Both the position numbers and the translations under genes were made by a program. Shown piece after piece: positions 19,207 through 30,014 of a DNA stretch of 64,000 bases. The number at the start of each line of letters is the position of its first letter. Position 1 is the stretch's first letter. Below the pieces are notes generated by a model. The model was not told where the DNA came from. It did not search any database and was given only the letters and a program-made list of their open reading frames with translations. The stretch spans positions 3,534,001 through 3,598,000 of the forward strand of contig NZ_CP049863.1 in assembly GCF_011299575.1 (NCBI RefSeq), read 5' to 3'. Source of the DNA: Leucobacter viscericola (GTDB lineage Bacteria > Actinomycetota > Actinomycetes > Actinomycetales > Microbacteriaceae).

Positions 19207-19503
19207 GTGGAGATACTTTTTGGGGTTCTGACACTCTTCCGTGTCGCCCTGCGCATTTTTGTGATCATTCTTTGGGCGCGGTTCGTGATCGACTGGATTC
19301 GTGTGCTCAGCCGCAATTTCCGGCCGCGCGGCCCGATGGCTGTTGCAGTTGAATTTGTCTATACGCTGACGGATCCGCCCATTCGGATGTTCCGACGCCT
19401 CCTCCCTCCCATCAGGCTCGGCCAGGTTTCTTTGGACCTTGGCTGGCTGCTTACTATGCTGTCTTGCTGGATCTTGTTAGCGGTCATTCCTGGCTATTTG
19501 TAG
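19207..19503 (+). CDS. YggT-family membrane protein
   Basis: A 98-residue integral membrane protein with two hydrophobic segments (FRVALRIFVIILWARFVIDW near 10-30 and LGWLLTMLSCWILLAVIPGY at the C-terminus) and the YggT motif TDPPIRMFRRLLPP between them. Members sit between sepF and divIVA in Gram-positive bacteria. The function is unsettled, with osmotic stress and division proposed. GTG start one base after the sepF stop, so it is cotranslated. Confidence 0.9.
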   Translation: MEILFGVLTLFRVALRIFVIILWARFVIDWIRVLSRNFRPRGPMAVAVEFVYTLTDPPIRMFRRLLPPIRLGQVSLDLGWLLTMLSCWILLAVIPGYL

Positions 19504-19593
19504 TAGAAAATGGTGCGCGCTGCGAGAATCAGGCTTTTTTTGCTAGCGTTGTACTGATCACGTGAGTGAAACCGAATTGAAAGAGACGTAACG

Positions 19594-20256
19594 ATGGCCT
19601 TGACTCCTGAAGATGTCGTAAATCAGAAATTTACGATCACTAAGTTCCGCGACGGTTACGATCTCGACCAGGTCGACGATTTCCTTGACTCAATCGTCGA
19701 ATTGCTGCGCCAGCACGAGGTGGAGAAGTCTGAGCTTCAGGCACAGGTCGATGATCTTACCCAGAAGCTTGCGGCTTGCGAGGCTCGCTCCGGTGCGTCC
19801 GAAGAGGCCGTTTCCGAGCAGACCATCGTCGTAGAGGCACCGGTCGCTCCCGCAGCTCCGGCAGAGGCACCCGCGGTGCAAGAAACGCACGCTGCGCAGC
19901 CCGACGCCGTCAAGTCGAGCGCAATGCTGCAGCTCGCACTTGAACTGCACGACAAGCACGTTCGTGAGGGCGAAGCAACTCGCGACAGCCTCATCAGCGA
20001 GGCGCAGGCAAAGCGCGACCAGATGGTCGAAGACGCTGAGCTCACCGCTAAGCAGCTCATCGAAGAGGCGCAGAAGCAGCGTGCTGATGAGCTTCGCCTG
20101 CTCGGCGACGAGCGCAGCGATCTGCAGTTCAAGATCAAAGACCTTCGCCAGTTCGAGAGCGAGTACCGCTCAACGCTGCGCTCCTACATTCAGTCGCAGC
20201 TGCGCGGCCTTGACGGCTCACCCGAGCCCGCTGGCGCTCCTGACGGCCTGCAGTAA
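19594..20256 (+). CDS. wag31: DivIVA/Wag31 polar growth protein
   Basis: A 220-residue coiled-coil protein. The N-terminal membrane-curvature domain (ALTPEDVVNQKFTITKFRDG, then YDLDQVDDFLDSIVELL) is canonical. A first coiled coil follows, then an Ala/Pro/Glu-rich linker at about 75-105, then a long second coiled coil. In actinobacteria it recruits the apical cell-wall machinery. It lies about 90 bases after yggT, preceded by a T-rich stretch and its own probable promoter. Confidence 0.94.
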   Translation: MALTPEDVVNQKFTITKFRDGYDLDQVDDFLDSIVELLRQHEVEKSELQAQVDDLTQKLAACEARSGASEEAVSEQTIVVEAPVAPAAPAEAPAVQETHAAQPDAVKSSAMLQLALELHDKHVREGEATRDSLISEAQAKRDQMVEDAELTAKQLIEEAQKQRADELRLLGDERSDLQFKIKDLRQFESEYRSTLRSYIQSQLRGLDGSPEPAGAPDGLQ

Positions 20257-20264
20257 TCGAGAGC

Positions 20265-20879
20265 GTGAGCGAGACTCCCGAGGCATCGGGAACGACAGTC
20301 GAGCAACCCGCTTCGCGTAAGCGCTGGATACCGCTGCTGCTGCTTTTGGTAGCGGCAGCGGTCTTCATCGCTGACCAACTCGTGAAGAACTGGGTTGTCG
20401 CAAACCTGCCAGAGGGCGAAACCGTGCCCGTTCTGGGCGAGTTTTTGCAGTGGCACTTTGTGCGCAACCCGGGTGCAGCCTTCTCCATGGCGAGTGGCTC
20501 CACCTGGATCTTCACCATTCTTGCAGCCGTGGTTGTTGTGGTGATCCTGTGGCAGATCCGGCGCCTACGTTCGATCTCGTGGTCGATCTTCCTGGGCCTG
20601 CTGCTTGGCGGTGTACTCGGTAACCTGACTGATCGGTTGACGCGGGACCCCGGTTTTCCGGTTGGTCACGTCATCGACTTCATCTCGACCCCGTGGATGA
20701 TCCCCGCGATCTACAACATCGCAGACATGGGCATCGTGGTCGGCATGGTGCTGTTTGTGCTCATTACCCTGTTCGGGTTGCCGCTCGATGGCACACCACG
20801 CGCTCGCAGGGGTGCAAAAGTCGAGCAGGATCGCGAGTCCGATCCCGAGCCCAGCGAAAGTAACGATGGAACACCGTAG
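20265..20879 (+). CDS. lspA: Lipoprotein signal peptidase (signal peptidase II)
   Basis: A 204-residue four-helix membrane aspartyl protease that removes lipoprotein signal peptides after lipidation. Family blocks are [18 protein letters not shown], the catalytic aspartates in LTDRLTRDP and [11 protein letters not shown], and a cytoplasmic charged tail. GTG start eight bases after wag31. The start of the next gene overlaps its 3' end. Confidence 0.95.
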   Translation: MSETPEASGTTVEQPASRKRWIPLLLLLVAAAVFIADQLVKNWVVANLPEGETVPVLGEFLQWHFVRNPGAAFSMASGSTWIFTILAAVVVVVILWQIRRLRSISWSIFLGLLLGGVLGNLTDRLTRDPGFPVGHVIDFISTPWMIPAIYNIADMGIVVGMVLFVLITLFGLPLDGTPRARRGAKVEQDRESDPEPSESNDGTP

Positions 20880-21783
20880 CCTGCCCGTGCCCGATGGGCT
20901 TGCCGGGCAGCGGGTCGACGCCGCGCTAGCCAAGCTGATGGGATTTTCCCGAAGCTTCGCCGCCGAGGTCGCTCAGGCCGGGGGCGTATCGCTTGACGGC
21001 AAAGTGCTCGGCAAATCGGATCGCTTGACCGCGGATTCTTGGCTTGAAGTGAGCTGGGCAGAAAAGACCGGTCCCGAGATCGTGCCGGTCGAGTTGCCAG
21101 AGCTTGGCATCATCTACGACGACGAAGACTTTGTTGTGGTCGACAAGCCCGCTGGCGTCGCCGCGCACCCCTCCCTGGGGTGGGACGGCCCCACCGTGCT
21201 TGGAGCACTCGCGGGCGCCGGGTACCGGATCGCGACCTCTGGCCCACCAGAGCGCCAGGGCATTGTGCACCGCCTCGACGCGGGCACGAGTGGACTCATG
21301 GCCGTTGCGAAGAGCGAACGCGCTTACAGCAGGCTGAAGCGCGCGTTTAAGCAGCGTGAGGTCGACAAGATTTATCACACCGTTGTGCAGGGTCACCCCG
21401 ATCCATTCTCGGGAACGATCGAGAGCGCGATTGGGCGTCACCCCGGCCACGAGTGGAAGTTTGCGGTGGTGCAGGAGGGCAAACACTCCGTCACGCACTA
21501 TCGCACGCTCGAGGCGTTTCCCTACGCAACCCTGCTTGAGGTAGAGCTCGAGACCGGGCGCACGCACCAGATTCGTGTGCACATGTCGGCACAGCGCCAT
21601 CCTTGCGTTGGCGACACGATGTACGGAGCAGACCCGACACTCTCAGAGCGCCTCGGCCTTGACCGCCAGTGGCTGCACGCGATGCGGCTGGGCTTCCGAC
21701 ACCCCGGCACGGGCGAACCCGTTGAGTTCGAGAGTGTCTACCCAGCCGATCTGCAGCACGCCATTGATGTGCTCGACGCGTAG
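20866..21783 (+). CDS. RluA/RluD-family 23S rRNA pseudouridine synthase
   Basis: A protein of about 305 residues with an N-terminal S4 RNA-binding domain ([21 protein letters not shown]) and a RluA-type catalytic domain. The catalytic aspartate is in [20 protein letters not shown] and [12 protein letters not shown] are further hallmarks. It isomerises specific uridines, most likely in 23S rRNA. The ATG at 20866 overlaps lspA by 14 bases. A GTG at 20887 is a weaker alternative. The lspA-rluD pairing is widespread. Confidence 0.92.
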   Translation: MEHRSLPVPDGLAGQRVDAALAKLMGFSRSFAAEVAQAGGVSLDGKVLGKSDRLTADSWLEVSWAEKTGPEIVPVELPELGIIYDDEDFVVVDKPAGVAAHPSLGWDGPTVLGALAGAGYRIATSGPPERQGIVHRLDAGTSGLMAVAKSERAYSRLKRAFKQREVDKIYHTVVQGHPDPFSGTIESAIGRHPGHEWKFAVVQEGKHSVTHYRTLEAFPYATLLEVELETGRTHQIRVHMSAQRHPCVGDTMYGADPTLSERLGLDRQWLHAMRLGFRHPGTGEPVEFESVYPADLQHAIDVLDA

Positions 21784-23307
21784 TTAACCGCGCTTCTTGC
21801 GCAGATCCAGGCTCAGGTTGCCCTGGTTTGTGGCGTAGGCGATGCCACCGAGCTTCTGACCCTTCTTGAGCGGAGCCGTGCGGACACGCGCCTGGCGGCC
21901 GCTCAGGTTCGGGTGCACTTCGGCGATGGTCCACATGTCGACTCGCTCGCCTGGAAAGCGCTTGAGTAGCTGTTCAGGCAGCACAAACCTGAAGTGCAGT
22001 GACCCGCCCTCTGCGCCGACCAGGCGACCCGGTACGGCAATAGCGTTTCGCACCCGACGACCTGCCAGCATCAGATAGGCACCCGGTACGTGCCCGACTG
22101 CGAACTGTGAGAGTTTGCGGCTGAGGCCTCGGGCAAAGTGGTGGCCAAAAAACGGGCGCAGCACACGGTGTACGAGGCGCGCGGTATTGAGCCGCCAGGT
22201 AGCTGGTGTGCGGCTCTGGCCCAGAACGCCCGTGGCGTCCTCGGCCTTGATCGCGATGAGAAGCTCAACGCCGTACGCGGCTTGGGTGCCACCGAGGTAC
22301 TGGTTCGTGTGCACGAGATCCTGCTCCGCGGAGATCAGGCGGTCGAGGCCCGCAACGTCGCCCGCGCGGATCAGCATCACCTTACGGCGATCGGTGACGT
22401 TCTGAATGAGTGCGTCACTTTCGGATGACACAAAGTCTTGCAGAAACTGCTGGTGCAGGGTGACCCAGCGTTGCTTGCGAGCGGCGTCAAACTTCAGCCA
22501 TCGCTTCGCCGCGTAGAAGCGCAGCCCCTTGCGGGAGAAGAACTGGCGGATGAGGCGTTCGGACCGCTTTGCATCCGGGACACCGTCGCGCAGCAGCTCG
22601 GCGATCTTGCGGCACGAGGAAACATAGTTGTCGGGATCGATCGGGCGCGCGGAGATGTTCTGACCGTCGTCGCGCTCCGCAATGAAGTAGAGCGGGTCCG
22701 TTCCGCAGAACGCGATGCGGCGGGCAATCGTGTAGGCACGGGTGATAAAGATGCCGTCTTCGAGCCGCACCTTGCCCTCGGGAAAGCGCAGCTGATCCTG
22801 CTCGATCATGCTGCGGCGGAAGAGTTTCTGCGGCGAGAGTGTCTCCATGGCGCGGGGGAGACCAATGTCGCCCTCCGGGAAGCTCAGGAAGAGACCCTGC
22901 ACCTGGCGGCCGCCGGTGCCCTGGAAGCGGGGGATCACGACGTCTGCCTGGCGATCCTCTGCCATGTTGACCAGTGAACTCAGCGCGTTTTCTGCCAGGG
23001 TGTCGTCGGAATCCATGAACATAACGAACGTGCCGCGTGCTATTTCGAGCCCACGATTGCGTGGCATCCCCGGCCAGCCGCTGTTGGGCTGATGGTGCAC
23101 GGTGACGCGGCTGTCGAGCGCCGCGAAGCGGTCGAGTTCTTCGCCCGAGCCGTCGGTCGAGCCGTCGTTCACGGCAATGACCTCGATGTTGTGGAGGTCT
23201 TGGGCGAGAACGGACTCCATGGTGCCCGTGAGATACGGCATCGAATTGTAGACGGGAAGGATGACGCTTACGGTGGGGGCGTTGGTGGTACCTGCAGATT
23301 CGCTCAC
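21784..23307 (-). CDS. Family 2 glycosyltransferase
   Basis: A 507-residue protein with a GT-A domain in the first 220 residues: VSVILPVYNSMPYL, AVNDGSTDGSG, and the DxD-type metal site MDSDDTL. A helical middle and a beta-rich C-terminal domain of about 130 residues follow. The layout resembles polymer glycosyltransferases that decorate or build teichoic-acid-like cell-wall glycans (family knowledge; substrate inferred). It is divergent from an acyltransferase gene only about 40 bases away, so the two may jointly modify a surface polymer. GTG start, no RBS, TAAAGT seven bases upstream. Confidence 0.85.
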   Translation of the reverse strand: MSESAGTTNAPTVSVILPVYNSMPYLTGTMESVLAQDLHNIEVIAVNDGSTDGSGEELDRFAALDSRVTVHHQPNSGWPGMPRNRGLEIARGTFVMFMDSDDTLAENALSSLVNMAEDRQADVVIPRFQGTGGRQVQGLFLSFPEGDIGLPRAMETLSPQKLFRRSMIEQDQLRFPEGKVRLEDGIFITRAYTIARRIAFCGTDPLYFIAERDDGQNISARPIDPDNYVSSCRKIAELLRDGVPDAKRSERLIRQFFSRKGLRFYAAKRWLKFDAARKQRWVTLHQQFLQDFVSSESDALIQNVTDRRKVMLIRAGDVAGLDRLISAEQDLVHTNQYLGGTQAAYGVELLIAIKAEDATGVLGQSRTPATWRLNTARLVHRVLRPFFGHHFARGLSRKLSQFAVGHVPGAYLMLAGRRVRNAIAVPGRLVGAEGGSLHFRFVLPEQLLKRFPGERVDMWTIAEVHPNLSGRQARVRTAPLKKGQKLGGIAYATNQGNLSLDLRKKRG

Positions 23308-23314
23308 CTTCGCA

Positions 23315-23320
23315 ACTTTA
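23315..23320 (-). promoter_or_regulatory. Putative -10 of leaderless glycosyltransferase gene (TAAAGT)
   Basis: On the minus strand TAAAGT is followed by seven bases and the GTG start. It faces the oppositely oriented TAGCAT of the acyltransferase 15 bases away, making a compact divergent promoter. Confidence 0.45.
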
Positions 23321-23335
23321 GCGTGCTCAGCTTGT

Positions 23336-23341
23336 TAGCAT
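23336..23341 (+). promoter_or_regulatory. Putative -10 of leaderless acyltransferase gene (TAGCAT)
   Basis: TAGCAT, six bases (GTGCAG), then the ATG at 23348. This spacing supports ATG 23348 as the start rather than the GTG at 23342, which lies inside the spacer. Confidence 0.5.
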
Positions 23342-23347
23342 GTGCAG

Positions 23348-24415
23348 ATGGGGAGGGCGGTTGAGCAGCGACGTGCTGTCTCGAGAGTGCAGTATTTTGA
23401 CCTGTTGCGGGTGGTCGCGATCATCGCGGTCGTGATGCTGCACGTCTCGATTACTGAGTGGCACGAGCTAACCCCCGACAATCCGCGCTGGGATGACCTG
23501 GCGGTGTTCGGCTCGATGCTTCGCTACTGCGTGCCGGTGTTTCTGATGATCTCGGGAGCGCTCTTTCTGAACCCCGAGCGTGACGTCACCTGGAACTCGT
23601 TGTTTCGGAAGAGTATTCCGCGACTGTTGCTGTTGTACGCATTTTGGTCACTGTTGTATGCGGTGCTTGTGGTGTACGGACCGGGCGGCAGTCGGGATCC
23701 GGCGGAATTTGTCACGCGCTTTGTGACCGGGCACTTTCATCTCTGGTTTCTGTTGGCCTTGGCTGGCCTGTATCTGGTGGTGCCGATCCTGCGGCTGATT
23801 GCGAGGGATCGACGAGTGGCCTGGTATTTCGTCGCGCTTGCGATTCCGTTTGCGTTTGTGTTCCCGCTGCTCACGCGCATTCCCGTTGCCGGTGAGCTGC
23901 TCGCAGAGGTGCTCGGAACGATCAAGCTTGAGCTTGTGCTTGGGTACTCGGCTTACTTTTTGCTGGGGTACCTGCTCAGCACCTGCCGGCTCTCGCGACG
24001 GGCAGTGATCTGGCTGAGCATTGCCGGGCTGGCGGGGCTTGTGGCAACCGCCGTCGGCACTGTGCTGGTGTCGCACGCGCAAGAGGAATCAGACGAGCTG
24101 TTCTATCGATACCTGACGATTAACGTGGCCGCCGTCGCGGTTGCCGTGTTTGTGCTTGCGCGGGCCTGGGGTGAACGATTCACCCTCACCGGTCGTTCTC
24201 TTGGCGTCGTGATGTTTCTGGGAGCAAACTCGCTGGGGGTCTACCTCATTCACCCCTTCTTTCAGTGGCTCTACAAACAGCTCGGGTTCGAAACAGACAC
24301 GGGCCCGGTGTGGCTGACGGTTCCCGTGCTGACAGTGCTCGTCATGGTGCCGAGCCTGCTGGTGACGGTGTTGATTCGGCGAATTCCGCGCGTCGGAAAG
24401 TATCTTGGGTCGTAA
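23348..24415 (+). CDS. Acyltransferase 3 family membrane protein (WecH/OafA-like)
   Basis: A 355-residue membrane protein with about ten hydrophobic segments. The family signature is at the N-terminus (YFDLLRVVAIIAVVMLHVS, with the conserved histidine). FGSMLRYCVPVFLMISGALFL and the C-terminal LGANSLGVYLIHPFFQWLY follow. Such enzymes O-acetylate or O-acylate sugars of cell-surface polymers. The divergent glycosyltransferase suggests a common envelope glycan, which is inference. Alternative GTG start six bases upstream. Confidence 0.87.
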   Translation: MGRAVEQRRAVSRVQYFDLLRVVAIIAVVMLHVSITEWHELTPDNPRWDDLAVFGSMLRYCVPVFLMISGALFLNPERDVTWNSLFRKSIPRLLLLYAFWSLLYAVLVVYGPGGSRDPAEFVTRFVTGHFHLWFLLALAGLYLVVPILRLIARDRRVAWYFVALAIPFAFVFPLLTRIPVAGELLAEVLGTIKLELVLGYSAYFLLGYLLSTCRLSRRAVIWLSIAGLAGLVATAVGTVLVSHAQEESDELFYRYLTINVAAVAVAVFVLARAWGERFTLTGRSLGVVMFLGANSLGVYLIHPFFQWLYKQLGFETDTGPVWLTVPVLTVLVMVPSLLVTVLIRRIPRVGKYLGS

Positions 24416-24468
24416 ATCTCACATCGAAGCAGGGTACCCTTGAAGGGTCTGTGAAAGGGGCGTCCTCT

Positions 24469-27400
24469 GTGGCTGAAAACGATGGATTTGTTCACCTGCA
24501 CGTGCACAGCGAGTACTCGATGCTCGATGGTGCGGCGCGAGTTAAACCGCTGATTCAGGCGGCGGCCGAGCAGAATATGCCGGCGATTGCGGTGACGGAC
24601 CACGGCAACACCTTTGGCGCTTTTGATTTTTGGAAGACTGCAAACGACGCGGGTGTGAAGCCTATTGTGGGTATCGAAGCGTACGTGACCCCGGGAACTC
24701 ATCGCAGTGACCGCACGCGCGTGCGCTGGGGCGACGGTGCTGGCGACGACGTGTCGGGTGCCGGTGCGTACACGCACATGACGTTGCTCTCGCAAAACAC
24801 CGAGGGCATGCACAATCTCTTCCGCCTCTCAAGCCTCGCCTCGATCGAGGGCTACTACTTCAAGCCCCGCATGGACCGAGAGCTGCTGCAGAAGTACCAC
24901 AACGGTCTGATCGCCACCACGGGCTGCCCCTCCGGAGAGATCCAGACGCGTATTCGCCTGGGTCAGCTGAAGGAAGCGCGTGAGGCTGCGGCGGAGTTCC
25001 AGGATCTCTTCGGCAAGGAGAACTTCTTCTGTGAGCTGATGGATCACGGCCTCGACATTGAGCGCCGGGTAAAAAAAGACCTCATCGAAATCGCGCGCGA
25101 CCTGAAGATCCCGCTTGTCGCCACGAACGACCTGCACTACGTGCACGAGACCGACGCCGAGGCGCACTCCGCGCTGCTGTGTGTGCAGTCGGGATCACGC
25201 ATGGACGATCCCAACCGTTTCCAGTTCAGCGGCAGCGGCTACTACCTGAAGTCGGCGGCCGAGATGCGGCACGTCTTCCGTGAGCTGCCCGAGGCCTGCG
25301 ACAATACGCTGCTCATTGCTGAGCGGTGCGGATCCGAGTTCAACACGAGCGCAAACTATATGCCGCGCTACCCGGTGCCCGATGGGGAGACCGAGGAAAG
25401 CTGGTTTATTAAAGAGGTCGAGCGTGGCCTGCACTACCGCTACCCGGGTGGGATCCCCGACGCCGTGCGCAAGCAGGCCGAGTACGAGACCGGCGTTATC
25501 ACCCAGATGGGCTTCCCGGGCTACTTCCTCGTCGTCGCCGACTTCATCAACTGGTCAAAGGACAACGGGATCCGCGTGGGTCCGGGTCGTGGTTCCGGTG
25601 CGGGATCGATGGCCGCATACGCGATGAGGATCACGGACCTCGATCCGCTGCAGCACGGGCTCATCTTCGAGCGCTTCCTCAACCCCGATCGTGTCTCCAT
25701 GCCCGACTTCGACGTCGACTTCGATGATCGTCGCCGTGGCGAGGTGATCAACTACGTCACCGAGAAGTACGGCGATGCGCGTGTGGCGCAGATTGTGACC
25801 TACGGCACGATTAAGTCGAAGCAGGCGCTCAAGGACTCCTCGCGTGTGCTCGGCTTCCCGTTTGGCATGGGGGAGAAGCTCACCAAGGCCATGCCACCCG
25901 CCGTGATGGCGAAGGACATTCCGCTGTCGGGCATTACCGATCCTGCCCACCCGCGGTACAAGGAAGCTGCGGAGTTCCGAACCGTGCTGGCCGAGGACGC
26001 CGAGGCGAAGTCGGTCTATGAGACCGCGCTCGGGCTTGAGGGACTGAAACGCCAGTGGGGTGTGCACGCGGCCGGTGTGATCATGTCGAGTGACCCGCTC
26101 ATCGACATCATCCCGATCATGAAGCGTGAGCAAGACGGCCAGATCGTCACGCAGTTCGACTACCCGACCTGTGAGGGCCTCGGGCTCATCAAGATGGACT
26201 TCCTGGGGTTGCGTAACCTCACGATCATCTCTGACGCGCTCGAGAACATTCGCCTGAACCGTGGCGAGGTGCTGGATCTCGAACGACTCGAGCTTGACGA
26301 CGCTCCCTCGTATGAGTTGCTCGCGCGCGGCGATACGCTTGGGGTGTTCCAGCTTGACGGCGGCCCAATGCGTGGCCTGTTGCGGCTCATGAAGCCTGAC
26401 AACTTCGAAGATATTTCGGCCGTGCTCGCGCTGTACCGCCCGGGACCCATGGGCGCCGACTCGCACACGAACTACGCGCTGCGTAAAAACGGCCTGCAGC
26501 CGATCACCCCGATTCACCCAGAACTCGAGGAACCGCTGCGCGAGATTCTCGACACGACTTACGGCCTGATTATCTATCAGGAGCAGGTGATGTCGATTGC
26601 GCAGAAGGTCGCCGGGTTCTCGCTCGGCCAAGCAGACATTCTGCGACGCGCGATGGGTAAGAAGAAGAAGGAAGAACTCGACAAACAGTACGAGGGCTTC
26701 TCCGGCGGTATGAAGGCAAACGGCTTCGGCGAAGCTGCGATCAAGGCGCTGTGGGACATTCTGCTGCCCTTCTCCGACTACGCGTTTAACAAGGCTCACT
26801 CCGCCGCGTACGGCGTGATTAGCTACTGGACCGCGTACCTGAAGGAGCACTACCCGGCCGAGTACATGGCCGCGCTGCTCACAAGCGTCGGCGACTCCAA
26901 AGACAAACTCGCGATCTATCTCAACGAGTGCCGCCGTATGGGTATCAAGGTGTTGCCGCCAGCGGTGAACGAGTCGTTCGCCGACTTCGCCGCCGTCGGT
27001 GACGACATTCGCTTTGGTCTCGGTGCGATTCGTAACGTGGGTGCGAATGTGGTCGAGGGCATCCGAGGCGCCCGTGAGGCGCAGGGCGCCTTTGAGAGTT
27101 TCCACGACTTCTTGAAGAAGGTGCCGCTCGTTGCGCTCAACAAGCGCACGGTCGAGTCACTGGTGAAGGCCGGTGCCTTTGACGGCCTCGGCGGAACCAG
27201 GCGCGCGCTGGTTGAGATTCACGAGCCCGCGATCGAGAGCGCGGTGAAAGACAAACGCGACGCCGAGAAGGGCAACGTCGGCTTCGACTTCGACAGCCTG
27301 TTCGCAGAGGCGGCCGAAGCCGGCGAGGTCGAAGCGGAGCAGGTGCTGCAGATTCCGGATCGCCCCGAGTGGACCAAAAAAGACAAGCTTGCGTTCGAGC

Positions 27401-28029
27401 GCGAGATGCTCGGGCTGTACGTGTCGGATCACCCGCTGCGTGGCCTCGAGTCGGCGCTTGCGAAGGAGGCATCCGCGACGATTCAGCAGGTGACCGACCC
27501 CGACGCGAGCCCGGGATTCGACGGCGAGATTGTCACCTTCGCGGGGCTGCTCACAAACGTGCAGCACCGCACGGCAAAGTCGGGCAACCTCTACGGCATG
27601 GTGACCATAGAGGACTACACCGGTGAGGTGCAGGCGCTCTTTATGGGCAAGTCATACCAGGAGTTCGGTCAGCTGCTGCAGCCCGACTCGATTGTTGCGC
27701 TACGCGGCAAGATGAACTCTCGTGACGACGGCATGACCATGCACGCCTATGGTGTTCGCCCAATCAACGCGGCGGTGCAAGACGACGCGACGACACTGAT
27801 GCTCACGCTCTCCGATACCCGGGCAACCGAGGATCTGATGGAAGAGCTGAAGTCAATGCTTGGGCGTCACCGCGGTGACAGCGAGGTTCGCCTGAATCTG
27901 CTGACCAACAACGTCGTGCGAGTGTTTGAGTTGAAGCAGCAGGTGCGAGTGACCGCAGATCTGTACGGTGAACTCAAGGGGCTGCTTGGGCCGCGCTGCC
28001 TGAACTCAATCGAAGACGCCGTAACGTAA
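24469..28029 (+). CDS. dnaE: DNA polymerase III alpha subunit DnaE
   Basis: A protein of about 1186 residues, the catalytic subunit of the replicative polymerase. It has an N-terminal PHP domain ([19 protein letters not shown]), the palm catalytic aspartates in [13 protein letters not shown], the fingers ([24 protein letters not shown]), a helix-hairpin-helix region ([13 protein letters not shown] block near [16 protein letters not shown]), and a C-terminal OB fold ([18 protein letters not shown]). The GTG at 24469 is preceded by AAAGGGG with good spacing; GTG at 24451 is an alternative. The upstream open frame overlaps the acyltransferase gene and is not coding. Confidence 0.96.
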   Translation: MAENDGFVHLHVHSEYSMLDGAARVKPLIQAAAEQNMPAIAVTDHGNTFGAFDFWKTANDAGVKPIVGIEAYVTPGTHRSDRTRVRWGDGAGDDVSGAGAYTHMTLLSQNTEGMHNLFRLSSLASIEGYYFKPRMDRELLQKYHNGLIATTGCPSGEIQTRIRLGQLKEAREAAAEFQDLFGKENFFCELMDHGLDIERRVKKDLIEIARDLKIPLVATNDLHYVHETDAEAHSALLCVQSGSRMDDPNRFQFSGSGYYLKSAAEMRHVFRELPEACDNTLLIAERCGSEFNTSANYMPRYPVPDGETEESWFIKEVERGLHYRYPGGIPDAVRKQAEYETGVITQMGFPGYFLVVADFINWSKDNGIRVGPGRGSGAGSMAAYAMRITDLDPLQHGLIFERFLNPDRVSMPDFDVDFDDRRRGEVINYVTEKYGDARVAQIVTYGTIKSKQALKDSSRVLGFPFGMGEKLTKAMPPAVMAKDIPLSGITDPAHPRYKEAAEFRTVLAEDAEAKSVYETALGLEGLKRQWGVHAAGVIMSSDPLIDIIPIMKREQDGQIVTQFDYPTCEGLGLIKMDFLGLRNLTIISDALENIRLNRGEVLDLERLELDDAPSYELLARGDTLGVFQLDGGPMRGLLRLMKPDNFEDISAVLALYRPGPMGADSHTNYALRKNGLQPITPIHPELEEPLREILDTTYGLIIYQEQVMSIAQKVAGFSLGQADILRRAMGKKKKEELDKQYEGFSGGMKANGFGEAAIKALWDILLPFSDYAFNKAHSAAYGVISYWTAYLKEHYPAEYMAALLTSVGDSKDKLAIYLNECRRMGIKVLPPAVNESFADFAAVGDDIRFGLGAIRNVGANVVEGIRGAREAQGAFESFHDFLKKVPLVALNKRTVESLVKAGAFDGLGGTRRALVEIHEPAIESAVKDKRDAEKGNVGFDFDSLFAEAAEAGEVEAEQVLQIPDRPEWTKKDKLAFEREMLGLYVSDHPLRGLESALAKEASATIQQVTDPDASPGFDGEIVTFAGLLTNVQHRTAKSGNLYGMVTIEDYTGEVQALFMGKSYQEFGQLLQPDSIVALRGKMNSRDDGMTMHAYGVRPINAAVQDDATTLMLTLSDTRATEDLMEELKSMLGRHRGDSEVRLNLLTNNVVRVFELKQQVRVTADLYGELKGLLGPRCLNSIEDAVT

Positions 28030-28066
28030 TCAATCTGTACCGAAACCGAGTGAAGACGGGAACAGC

Positions 28067-28909
28067 GTGAACAAGATGCGCGAAACACAGGGAGCAATTA
28101 TCGAGGCGCTCGGATCTGAGCCCGAGATAAACCCGGTGGAAGAAATTGAGCGGCGAGTTGCCTTCCTTGCGGACTACGCCTCCTCTCTCCCCGGCGTTCG
28201 GGGGTTTGTTCTCGGTATCTCGGGAGGGCAAGACTCCTCCCTCGCAGGCCGACTCGCTCAGCTTGCGGTTGAGAGACTGCGCGCCGACGGTCATAGCGCC
28301 GAGTTCATAGCGGTTCGCCTGCCCTACTCTGTGCAACACGACGAAGACGACGCGCAGTTGGCGCTCTCATTCATTCGCCCAGATCGCTCTGTGACGGTAG
28401 ACATTGCGAGTGGCGTTGACGCGCTCGCCGCGGAGGTGACGCGGGCGATGGGGGAGCCCGTGAGTGACTTCAACCGCGGCAATGTCAAAGCACGGATGCG
28501 CATGATTGCTCAGTACGCCATCGCTGGTGACCGCGGTCTCCTGGTGATCGGTACGGACCACGCGGCGGAAGCCATCACGGGGTTCTTCACAAAGTTTGGA
28601 GATGGTGCTGCGGATGTTCTTCCTCTCTCTGGACTAACAAAAGGGCAGGGGGCGGCGCTGCTGCAGGAACTCGGGGCACCCGAGCGGCTCTGGGAAAAGA
28701 TTCCAACCGCGGATCTGCTCGATGAGGATCCCGGCCAGACTGATGAGTCGAGTCTTGGCGTGAGCTACCCAGATATTGACGCATACTTGCGCGGCGAAGA
28801 AATATCTGCGCCCGCGGCTGAAAATCTTGAACGACGCTACCGCACGAGTGAGCACAAGCGTAGGCTTCCAGTCGGACCTGCTGACACCTGGTGGAAGGAA
28901 ACACCGTGA
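28067..28909 (+). CDS. nadE: NH3-dependent NAD(+) synthetase
   Basis: A 280-residue ATP pyrophosphatase-type enzyme that amidates nicotinic acid adenine dinucleotide to NAD. The PP-loop is [15 protein letters not shown], and [33 protein letters not shown] is the family block. There is no glutaminase domain, so it uses free ammonia, as in E. coli NadE. The start is GTG 28067 or ATG 28076. Its stop overlaps msrA as GTGA. Confidence 0.94.
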   Translation: MNKMRETQGAIIEALGSEPEINPVEEIERRVAFLADYASSLPGVRGFVLGISGGQDSSLAGRLAQLAVERLRADGHSAEFIAVRLPYSVQHDEDDAQLALSFIRPDRSVTVDIASGVDALAAEVTRAMGEPVSDFNRGNVKARMRMIAQYAIAGDRGLLVIGTDHAAEAITGFFTKFGDGAADVLPLSGLTKGQGAALLQELGAPERLWEKIPTADLLDEDPGQTDESSLGVSYPDIDAYLRGEEISAPAAENLERRYRTSEHKRRLPVGPADTWWKETP

Positions 28910-29445
28910 ACGCCACACCCAATCTCACCACTTACGTGATCGCCGGAGGATGCTTCTGGTGTCTCGATGCGGCCTATCGCCAGCTTCGCGGTGTGACCGA
29001 TGTAGTCTCCTGCTACACCGGAGGCCACACCAGCAGCCCCAGCTACGAACAGGTGTGCACCGGGGCTACCGGACACGCTGAGGCAGTTGCCGTGACGTTT
29101 GACGAGACCGAGATCCCGTCTAGCGTGATCCTGGACGCGTTCTTCACCATGCACGACCCGACCCAGCTGAACCGGCAGGGTAATGATGTCGGCACACAGT
29201 ACCGTTCGGCGATGTTCCCAGCTGACGACGCTCAGCGCGCTACCTTCGAGGCAGCAATTGAGCGTGCGAGCGAGTGGTGGCCGAGTGAGATCGTGACCAC
29301 TATTGAGCCCCTCGGGGAAATGTTTCCCGCTGAGGAGTATCACCAGGACTTCTTTGCGAAGAACCCCACTCAGGGGTACTGCCTTGCGGTCGCGGTTCCT
29401 AAAGTGAACAAGGTTCGCGCGGCATTCACGAAGTACCTGCGCTAG
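28906..29445 (+). CDS. msrA: Peptide-methionine (S)-S-oxide reductase MsrA
   Basis: A 179-residue enzyme that reduces methionine-S-sulfoxide in proteins. The catalytic GCFWC motif lies at residues 15-19; [25 protein letters not shown] and the YRSAMFPAD and [10 protein letters not shown] blocks follow. The GTG at 28906 is preferred because GGAAGGA at 28893-28899 is its RBS and it overlaps nadE by four bases. Convergent with ssb; the two 3' ends overlap by four bases. Confidence 0.94.
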   Translation: MNATPNLTTYVIAGGCFWCLDAAYRQLRGVTDVVSCYTGGHTSSPSYEQVCTGATGHAEAVAVTFDETEIPSSVILDAFFTMHDPTQLNRQGNDVGTQYRSAMFPADDAQRATFEAAIERASEWWPSEIVTTIEPLGEMFPAEEYHQDFFAKNPTQGYCLAVAVPKVNKVRAAFTKYLR

Positions 29446-29957
29446 GCCGCCACAGCTCTTACCTGGCCAAAACCATCACCGTGTTGACCCTGATCTGAGG
29501 CGGTCGCTGGAGCCAACCAACCCTCGCTTGTGGCGTTGGTTGGGTTTCTTGATGCCGTCGCGGCGCTCTCTACCGGCTCGATGTCGGGAACGGGCGATCC
29601 GATCATCCGTTTTGTAAACGTTGAGACGCCCCAGCGAAGATCGTGCCCGAGCCCCTCAGCGTCCAGTTCAACTGATACGCCCTTGCGATCCTGCGATTCC
29701 CAGCGTTTCACACGGAGCTTCCCGTTGACGATGACGCGATCCCCAATCGAAAATGACTGCTGCGCGTGTTCTGCAAGACTGCGGAAAGCATTGACCGAGA
29801 GCCAGGTCGTCTCACCATCGACCCACTGGTTCTTTTCTCGGTCGTAGCGCCGCTCATTGCTGGCCACGCGGAACGTGCAGAATGAAGTTTTCCCCGCTGA
29901 GTTGAGAAGTTTTGGCTCTGTCGCGACCGTGCCAACGACGCTGATTTGGATGGACAT
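29442..29957 (-). CDS. ssb: Single-stranded DNA-binding protein, tail-less paralogue
   Basis: A 171-residue protein with an OB fold in the first 110 residues (ISVVGTVATEPKLLNSAGKTSFCTFRVASNERRY, FRSLAEHAQQSFSIGDRVIVNGKL, RWES). The C-terminus is Ala/Thr/Gly-rich and ends FGQVRAVAA. It lacks the acidic DDDIPF-like tip that recruits partner proteins. It is not next to rpsF and rpsR, where actinobacterial replication SSB normally lies, so it resembles the second SSB type of actinobacteria (SsbB). ATG at 29957, with AGAGGAG as RBS. Confidence 0.88.
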   Translation of the reverse strand: MSIQISVVGTVATEPKLLNSAGKTSFCTFRVASNERRYDREKNQWVDGETTWLSVNAFRSLAEHAQQSFSIGDRVIVNGKLRVKRWESQDRKGVSVELDAEGLGHDLRWGVSTFTKRMIGSPVPDIEPVESAATASRNPTNATSEGWLAPATASDQGQHGDGFGQVRAVAA

Positions 29958-30014
29958 GTTGTCTCCTCTGCTGGGTTCACTCGTGCACTTTGAACGGTGT
30001 GGGTAGTTGAGTGA

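Noticed and set aside
17991..19316. 441-codon minus-strand ORF over yggS, sepF and yggT
   Set aside because: It spans three well-recognised plus-strand genes and is Arg/His-rich, typical of antisense frames in GC-rich DNA.
24265..24468. N-terminal extension of DnaE by 68 residues
   Set aside because: The extension overlaps the acyltransferase coding region, is Arg/Ser-rich and unlike DnaE; GTG 24469 with AAAGGGG fits the PHP-domain start.
25555..27105. 516-codon minus-strand ORF inside dnaE
   Set aside because: Antisense shadow of an unmistakable DnaE; no recognisable domain.
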